Source: a bacterium (GTDB lineage: Bacteria; Vulcanimicrobiota; Vulcanimicrobiia; Vulcanimicrobiales; Vulcanimicrobiaceae). From it: DNA of 64,000 bases. Below the pieces are notes generated by a model, which worked only from the letters and a program-made list of their open reading frames with translations, did no database searches and was not told where the DNA came from. A program made the translations under genes and the position numbers. Shown here in pieces: positions 59,086-64,000 of this stretch; position 1 is the first letter of the stretch, and every line of letters starts with the position of its first letter. The DNA lies in assembly GCA_021832345.1 (NCBI GenBank), contig JAKBKY010000001.1:458385-522384 (forward strand), in the 5' to 3' direction.

Positions 59086-59516
59086 TGGACGAACGGCAGA
59101 CGCTCGACGAGTTACTGGCGATCATGCACGAACACGACCTGGATCGCCTCAAGGTGAAGGTCGGCGATGCATATTACGAGTTGGTGCGACGGGAAGCCGG
59201 GGCACCGGTGAGCTACATGGCACCCCCGAGCGCCGCGCCGAGTGCCGCGGGAGCACCTGGTATGGCTGCGCCTGCCAACGTGAAGAAGGTGACGGCACCG
59301 CTGACCGGCGTGTTCTACCGCTCGCCGTCGTCCGATGCCGAACCATTCGTAACGGAAGGGTCGCACGTCGAGTCGGGCGCGCTGCTGTGCATTCTCGAAG
59401 CGATGAAGCTGTTCAATGAGATTCAGAGCGAGTTTGCCGGGACGGTCGTGCGGATCGTGCCGGAGAACGGGCAGCTCGTGTCGCAGGGCGATGAACTTTT
59501 CTGGATAGGACCGTAA
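59085..59516 (+). CDS. accB: Biotin carboxyl carrier protein of acetyl-CoA carboxylase
   Basis: A 143-residue protein: an N-terminal helical region, a Pro/Ala-rich linker (MAPPSAAPSAAGAPGMAAPA) and a biotinyl domain with the biotinylated Lys in LEAMKLFNEI. It carries CO2 for malonyl-CoA formation. accC normally follows but is not in the window; gmhA follows instead. Confidence 0.93.
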   Translation: MDERQTLDELLAIMHEHDLDRLKVKVGDAYYELVRREAGAPVSYMAPPSAAPSAAGAPGMAAPANVKKVTAPLTGVFYRSPSSDAEPFVTEGSHVESGALLCILEAMKLFNEIQSEFAGTVVRIVPENGQLVSQGDELFWIGP

Positions 59517-59522
59517 CCGCTG

Positions 59523-60113
59523 ATGACGACCGTAAACCTTCACGAAAAGCGCGGCTTTGAAGAACTCCTAGCGGATCGGCGAGACATCTTTGACCAACCG
59601 CACTATCGTGCCCAAGTCGAAGCGATCGCCGGCGCCATCGTGGCAGCCCTACGAGCGGGGCACAGAGTGCTCTGGTGTGGAAACGGAGGCAGTGCCGCCG
59701 AGGCTGCGCATATGGCAGCCGAACTCTCCGGAAGATTCTTGCGGGAACGCCCGGGTTATGCCAGTGAAGCCCTCTCGGTCAACACGTCGACGCTGACGGC
59801 GATCGGGAACGATTATTCGTATGAGGTCGTGTTCTCGCGCCAAGTCGACGCATTTGCACGGCCTGGTGATGTGGTCATCGGTATGACCACCAGCGGCGGC
59901 TCGCGTAATATCGTCCTGGCCTTAGAGGCTGCCAAGAGCAAGGGTGCCGTCGCGGTAGCGTTCACCGGCAACGGCGGCGGCGCCGTCGCCCAGGTTGCAG
60001 ATCTGGTCTTGCTTGGGCCTCACGGGTATGCCGCGATCGTGCAAGAGGTTCACCAGGTAATGGCGCATATCGTCTGCGACTTGGTCGAACAACGCATGAT
60101 CTTCGGCGATTGA
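59523..60113 (+). CDS. gmhA: Phosphoheptose isomerase
   Basis: A 196-residue SIS-domain protein: WCGNGGSAAEAAHMAAELSG, the sugar-phosphate site, SVNTSTLTAIGNDYSYEVVF, GMTTSGGSRNIVLAL, and VQEVHQVMAHIVCDLVE with the metal His. It converts sedoheptulose-7-phosphate to heptose-7-phosphate, the first step to ADP-heptose for LPS core. Immediately followed by hldE1. Confidence 0.92.
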   Translation: MTTVNLHEKRGFEELLADRRDIFDQPHYRAQVEAIAGAIVAALRAGHRVLWCGNGGSAAEAAHMAAELSGRFLRERPGYASEALSVNTSTLTAIGNDYSYEVVFSRQVDAFARPGDVVIGMTTSGGSRNIVLALEAAKSKGAVAVAFTGNGGGAVAQVADLVLLGPHGYAAIVQEVHQVMAHIVCDLVEQRMIFGD

Positions 60114-60127
60114 AGCGGAGTGTAGCG

Positions 60128-61114
60128 ATGCCGAGCGCCGCCGCGTTGGCTCCGACGGATGCGCGTTCTCTCTTGGCGCGGATGCGGGATCGCCGCGTAC
60201 TCGTCATCGGCGACGTCATGCTGGATGAGTGGATATGGGGGACCGTATCGAGGATCTCTCCCGAAGCGCCGGTTCCCGTCGTCGCGGTCAACGATCACTC
60301 GTTTACGCTCGGTGGCGCGGGGAACGTGGCCAACAACCTGCGCGCTCTCGATGCGCGCGTGACGTTTGCGGGCGTCGTTGGGGACGACCCATTTGCGCAG
60401 CAGGTCCGTTCGCTCTTGCAGGCAGAGAACGTGAGCGATGCCGGGATCGTTGCCGCGATAGACCGGCCCACGACGCGAAAGACGCGCATCGTCGCGCATA
60501 ACCAGCAGGTCGTGCGCGCGGATTGGGAGTCTTCTGCTCCGCTGGCTGCCCCCGAGCACCTGCGTTTGGTCGCGTTCGTACGAGAACATGCGCCGAACTG
60601 CGACGCGATCGTGCTCAGCGATTATGCCAAGGGCCTGCTCTCGCGCGAGCTGGTCGAGGCGGCGCTGGTCTGTGGTCTCGTAGTCGCCGATCCTAAGCCG
60701 CAGAACCTCGATCTCTTTGCCGGCGTCACTTGCGTGGCCCCAAACGTCCAGGAGGCCGCTGCCGCTGCGGAGCTGACGATTACCGATGATGCATCGCTCG
60801 AACGAGCGGGCAGCCGGCTCTTGGCACGGCTCGGTTGCCGCTACGTCGTGATCACGCGTGGAGAAGCCGGGATGTCGCTCTTTGGGCGTGACGGCGAGCG
60901 CTTCCACATTCCGTCAGTCGCGCGTACGGTCTTCGATGTGAGCGGCGCCGGCGACACGGTCGTTGCGGTTTTGACCCTGGCGCTCGCGGCCGGGGCGCCG
61001 ATCAAACGGGCGATGCAGCTCGCCAACTTCGCAGCCGGCGCCGTTGTGGGCAAGCTCGGAACGGCGACCGCCGGTGCCGACGAGATCGTGGCGCTGGTCG
61101 ATGCGTGTGACTAG
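60128..61114 (+). CDS. hldA: D-glycero-beta-D-manno-heptose-7-phosphate kinase
   Basis: A 328-residue PfkB-family kinase corresponding to the N-terminal half of HldE (rfaE1): VLVIGDVMLDEWIWGTVSRI, SFTLGGAGNVANNL, DAIVLSDYAKGLL, CVAPNVQEAA, and the catalytic VSGAGDTVVAVL. It phosphorylates heptose-7-phosphate at C1. ATG 60128 chosen for a GGAG-type site; TTG 60110 possible. The two HldE activities are split into separate genes here. Confidence 0.9.
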   Translation: MPSAAALAPTDARSLLARMRDRRVLVIGDVMLDEWIWGTVSRISPEAPVPVVAVNDHSFTLGGAGNVANNLRALDARVTFAGVVGDDPFAQQVRSLLQAENVSDAGIVAAIDRPTTRKTRIVAHNQQVVRADWESSAPLAAPEHLRLVAFVREHAPNCDAIVLSDYAKGLLSRELVEAALVCGLVVADPKPQNLDLFAGVTCVAPNVQEAAAAAELTITDDASLERAGSRLLARLGCRYVVITRGEAGMSLFGRDGERFHIPSVARTVFDVSGAGDTVVAVLTLALAAGAPIKRAMQLANFAAGAVVGKLGTATAGADEIVALVDACD

Positions 61115-61126
61115 GGACCGCATGCG

Positions 61127-61630
61127 ATGAGTCAGCCGCAAGAGTTCTTTGGGGTTGCGCTCGATCTTGCGGCGGCGCTCCTATGGCGTAGCGAGCGGCG
61201 ATCCTCCGGGCAGCGCGTCGCCTTTACGAACGGGTGCTTCGATGTGCTCCACGCGGGCCACGTCGCATACTTGGCGTGGGCTCGCGCCCAGGGTGACGCC
61301 CTGATCGTGGGTCTCAATGCGGACGCATCCGTGCAGGCACTCAAGGGCGCGGCACGCCCCATCGTGCCCTTCGCGCAGCGGGCGCAGATCCTCTGCGCCT
61401 TGCGCAGCGTCGATGTCGTCGTCGGTTTTGAGGAGCGCACGCCCGAGATATTGCTTGATCGTCTCCGTCCCGACGTGCATGTTAAGAGCGCGCAGTATCG
61501 CATTGAGGAACTGCCCGAGCGTCGTGTCGTTGCTGCGTACGGTGGCGAAATCCGTTTAGCGCCGCATGTCGACGCAACGAGTACGACGGAGACGATAGCG
61601 CGCATTCTGGCACGCTACGCGACGTCATGA
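61127..61630 (+). CDS. hldC: D-glycero-beta-D-manno-heptose-1-phosphate adenylyltransferase
   Basis: A 167-residue nucleotidyltransferase like the C-terminal half of HldE (rfaE2): VAFTNGCFDVLHAGHVAYLA with the HxGH motif, VGLNADASVQALKG and the TSTTETIARI motif at the end. It converts heptose-1-phosphate to ADP-heptose. Twelve bases after hldA. Confidence 0.92.
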   Translation: MSQPQEFFGVALDLAAALLWRSERRSSGQRVAFTNGCFDVLHAGHVAYLAWARAQGDALIVGLNADASVQALKGAARPIVPFAQRAQILCALRSVDVVVGFEERTPEILLDRLRPDVHVKSAQYRIEELPERRVVAAYGGEIRLAPHVDATSTTETIARILARYATS

Positions 61631-61637
61631 TGCACGC

Positions 61638-62840
61638 GTGAAAATCGCGCTCACCGCAAACGGGCCGGGTGAGGTCGCCGGATGGGTGCGCCCCTTGTTG
61701 CGGCGCCTCTACGCGCTCGATCCCGAACTTGAAGCGCATCTCTTCCTGGTGCCCGACGATTTTGCCACGGGTCGTGAGGCCGAACTCGCTCGCTCGCTTT
61801 TCCCACGAGCGCGGGTCTACGAACCACGCGAATACGTGGCGTTTGCGCTCGGGCGCAGGGTGGCGCAAGCCCCCTCGAGGGTGGATGTCGTGCAGTACCT
61901 TGGCGGAGATCTCATGCACGCGGCACGGTTGCACAAGCGTCTGTGCGGGCGCGCCTTCAGCTATAAGTTTTCCAAACCGCGGTATCGTTCGCTCTTCTGC
62001 GGCGCCTTTGCCGTTGATGCAAAGAACGCTTACGAACTGGCGGCGACCGGCATCCCGGCCGAACGCATCACCGTGGTTGGGAATCTTGCCATTGACGGCG
62101 CGTTCGACGAAGCCGCGCTAGCGCCGGAGGACGGAACGCCGGACGATGGGATCTTGATCATGCCGGGTTCGCGGCGCTACGAGGTCGAGCATTTGATCCC
62201 GTTCTTCTTCACCACGGCACTCCAGATTCGGCGCGAGCAGCCGCAGACGCCGATCGCCTTCGGCATAGCGCCCTTCACGTCGCTCCAGTCCGTGGGCAGT
62301 GCCATTGAAGCCGGGGGCGATCGTAACGTTTTCGCACAGCGAGGGCGACTCATCGTTGAGGGCGAGCGTGCGTGGTTGGCCGATCGGCAGGATAGCCGGC
62401 GCTTCCCCATCGTGAGGGCGTCGCTTGCGGCTGCGACACGCGCTCGGTTGGCAGTGACGCTGCCGGGCACGAAGGTGATTGAGTTGGCGGCACTGGGCGT
62501 TCCGACGGTAACGATTACGCCGCTCAATGCGCCGGAGAAGATCGCCATCAACGGTCCGCTAACCTACCTGGATCGCCTGCCGCTCATCGGCGTACCGCTC
62601 AAGCGTGCGGTCGTCACCGCCGTGTCCCGCCGGTTTGCCTTCCATACGCAACCGAACATCGACCTCGATGAGATGCTGGTGCGCGAACTCCACGGAACGT
62701 TGACGCCGGGGCGTGTCGCACGCGTTGCTCTGGAGAGTTACGCAGATATCGCCTGGCAGCGTTCCTGCCGGCAGCGGCTCCCCGGTCTTTACCGCGCGCA
62801 TGCCGGAGCGGCCGAGCGGATGGCGAAGGCTCTGTTCTAG
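61638..62840 (+). CDS. LpxB-like lipid-A-disaccharide-synthase-related glycosyltransferase
   Basis: A 400-residue GT-B protein: IALTANGPGEVAGWVRPLLR at the start, QYLGGDLMHAARL, then AFAVDAKNAYELAATGIPAE and RITVVGNLAIDG, and the GSR motif MPGSRRYEVEHLIPFFF, with LPGTKVIELAALGVP near the C-terminus, in the order of LpxB. It is more divergent than canonical LpxB and may be a relative with another acceptor. Same strand as and eight bases after hldC; GTG start. Confidence 0.7.
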   Translation: MKIALTANGPGEVAGWVRPLLRRLYALDPELEAHLFLVPDDFATGREAELARSLFPRARVYEPREYVAFALGRRVAQAPSRVDVVQYLGGDLMHAARLHKRLCGRAFSYKFSKPRYRSLFCGAFAVDAKNAYELAATGIPAERITVVGNLAIDGAFDEAALAPEDGTPDDGILIMPGSRRYEVEHLIPFFFTTALQIRREQPQTPIAFGIAPFTSLQSVGSAIEAGGDRNVFAQRGRLIVEGERAWLADRQDSRRFPIVRASLAAATRARLAVTLPGTKVIELAALGVPTVTITPLNAPEKIAINGPLTYLDRLPLIGVPLKRAVVTAVSRRFAFHTQPNIDLDEMLVRELHGTLTPGRVARVALESYADIAWQRSCRQRLPGLYRAHAGAAERMAKALF

Positions 62841-62847
62841 GACCGCC

Positions 62848-63720
62848 ATGCGCATCTCTGTGATCATCGCCACCAAAGACCGTGCCGCACTTCTGGCGCA
62901 AGCACTCCAATCGCTCGAACGTCAGATTGGCGCGCCCTCATTTGAGGTCGTGGTTGTCGATAATGGATCTCGCGACGATACCCGGGCGGTCGTGCAGGCG
63001 CAGCGCGCGCGCGATCGCTTCCCGCTCACGTACGTCTTCGAAGCACAGCCCAATCGCGGTAAGGCGCGCAATCGCGGCGTAGCGCAGGCAACGGGATACC
63101 TCGTCGCCTTCTGCGATGACGACGTCGTCCTGCCGCCGGGGTGGCTTGCCGCCCACGAGGCCGCGCATACGGGTCCAAATCTGGTCGTAAGCGGCCCTAT
63201 CCTCAACGTGGCTTCACCGCACGACCGGCCGCGCCCGACGCTTGCCAACTACTCGCGGGCTTTCTTGTGCACGTGCAATGGTTCGCTGCCTCGGCACGGC
63301 TTTGACGCGGTCGAGGGCTTCGACGAGGGCTTCGATCTCTACGGCTGGGAAGACACCGAGCTTGGCGTACGCCTGCGCGAGCACGGGCTGCGTTCCGCCT
63401 TTGCGTGGGATGCCTATCTGTGGCATCTCAGACCGCCCGAAGAGGCGACCCTGGAGGTCGAGACGCGGAAGGCGATGGAGCGTGCTCGCATGGCGCGCCG
63501 CTTCTTGCAGAAGTCACCGAGCCTGCGGGCCCGGCTGGCTACCGGAGCGCATCCGCTGAATCTCTTGCGGGCGCAGATGCTGCTCCCGGATACCCTGCTG
63601 GCTCTCTACGGCGGCCTTGCGACACACGAACGAACACCCGCCGCGCTTCGGGCCTTCGCGCGCACGCAGTTTCTCGACGGTATGTATACGCGCGAGCTTC
63701 TCCGTTCGCTACGGCAGTGA
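62848..63720 (+). CDS. Family-2 glycosyltransferase
   Basis: A 290-residue GT-A enzyme: ISVIIATKDRAALLAQALQS, VVVDNGSRDDTRAVV, NRGKARNRGVAQATGYLVAF CDDD (DxD-type), and GFDEGFDLYGWEDTELGVRL with the catalytic ED. Cell-envelope sugar transfer is likely; donor and acceptor unknown. The stop overlaps the GTG of the next gene. Confidence 0.88.
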   Translation: MRISVIIATKDRAALLAQALQSLERQIGAPSFEVVVVDNGSRDDTRAVVQAQRARDRFPLTYVFEAQPNRGKARNRGVAQATGYLVAFCDDDVVLPPGWLAAHEAAHTGPNLVVSGPILNVASPHDRPRPTLANYSRAFLCTCNGSLPRHGFDAVEGFDEGFDLYGWEDTELGVRLREHGLRSAFAWDAYLWHLRPPEEATLEVETRKAMERARMARRFLQKSPSLRARLATGAHPLNLLRAQMLLPDTLLALYGGLATHERTPAALRAFARTQFLDGMYTRELLRSLRQ

Positions 63721-64000
63721 TCGACCGGCGCCGCGCACTGCTCTACTGCGCCGGCGGCGGCATTGGAGACTCCCTGGTCGCGTCGGTGGTGGCTCGCGCG
63801 TTGCATACTCGCTACGAGCAGGTCGACGCGCTGACCTTACCGAGTCATTGCGCTACGCTCGAACGTGTTCCCGATATCGACACGGTGCTGGCAGACTCCG
63901 GCGATGACGAAGCCGCGCTTGCGGAAAACCTACGGCAACGTTCCTATGACGCCTGCGTCGTTACGTGGGCGTCGGCGCGAACGGCGCGCGTGGCCTGGCG
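63717..64000 (+). CDS. Heptosyltransferase-like (GT9) protein, N-terminal part
   Basis: The first ~94 codons of a gene cut by the window end: LYCAGGGIGDSLVASVVARA is the start signature of family-9 glycosyltransferases (ADP-heptose:LPS heptosyltransferases), followed by a beta-strand/loop LPSHCATLERVPDID. GTG start overlapping the GT2 gene (GTGA). It fits as the user of the ADP-heptose made by gmhA-hldA-hldC. Confidence 0.72.
   Translation, partial: MIDRRRALLYCAGGGIGDSLVASVVARALHTRYEQVDALTLPSHCATLERVPDIDTVLADSGDDEAALAENLRQRSYDACVVTWASARTARVAW

Overview
The window looks like the origin-proximal part of the chromosome of a GC-rich, diderm bacterium from one of the deep Terrabacteria-like lineages. 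Candidatus Eremiobacterota (WPS-2/Vulcanimicrobiota) is my best guess, by inference only. The reasons are the rpmH-rnpA-yidD-yidC-jag-mnmE-mnmG-rsmG-parA-parB order with parS sites and DnaA-box-like 9-mers, a ribosomal protein L27 with the N-terminal extension best known from Firmicutes, and, in contrast to Firmicutes, genes for ADP-heptose and LPS core synthesis at the right end.

Layout: 1-445 is non-coding with DnaA-box-like sites. 0.4-7.6 kb is the rpmH to rsmG cluster, interrupted by an HdeD-like membrane protein and a small secreted beta-sandwich protein. 7.6-11.7 kb holds a class-I-amidotransferase-type peptidase, a small PAS-like protein and a 899-residue ATPase/LuxR regulator. 11.8-14.1 kb, on the minus strand, is a compact tfuA-ycaO-small peptide operon that I read as a RiPP (probably thioamide) biosynthesis system; this is the most novel locus here. 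14.3-18.7 kb is accessory: HicAB toxin-antitoxin, a truncated DUF2442 gene, a TnpB remnant, an MFS/ArsR pair with a palindromic operator, and a zinc-finger/nucleotidyltransferase pair. 18.7-22.1 kb carries cca, parA and parB with three parS sites, followed by thiE-thiD, a NicO/UreH-like membrane protein, an LCP-family ligase, trpS, a lone nuclease-like gene and an aminotransferase.

29.1-36.4 kb is a tandemly duplicated two-gene module: a ~1,080-1,100-residue protein of DUF11/CARDB-like beta-sandwich repeats without a signal peptide, plus a small membrane-anchored helical protein. It abuts the minus-strand cell-shape and housekeeping cluster mrdA-mreD-mreC-maf-DUF3465-nadD-obgE-rpmA. 42.9-51.7 kb has LD-carboxypeptidase, a repeat protein, then fabF-rnc-smc-purH. 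51.8-57.2 kb is a defence island: C5 methyltransferase, HNH, Vsr, an NgoMIV-like restriction enzyme, a TIR/deoxyribosyltransferase-like protein and a DUF2971-like protein. 57.4-64 kb has glyoxalase, hisS, accB and the gmhA-hldE1-hldE2-lpxB-like-glycosyltransferase run for LPS.

A recurring oddity is that three conserved genes (mnmE, parA, mreC) have clear N-terminal coding sequence upstream of any ATG, GTG or TTG, so near-cognate start codons (or sequence errors) are implied. No tRNA, rRNA, CRISPR array or intact insertion sequence was recognised.
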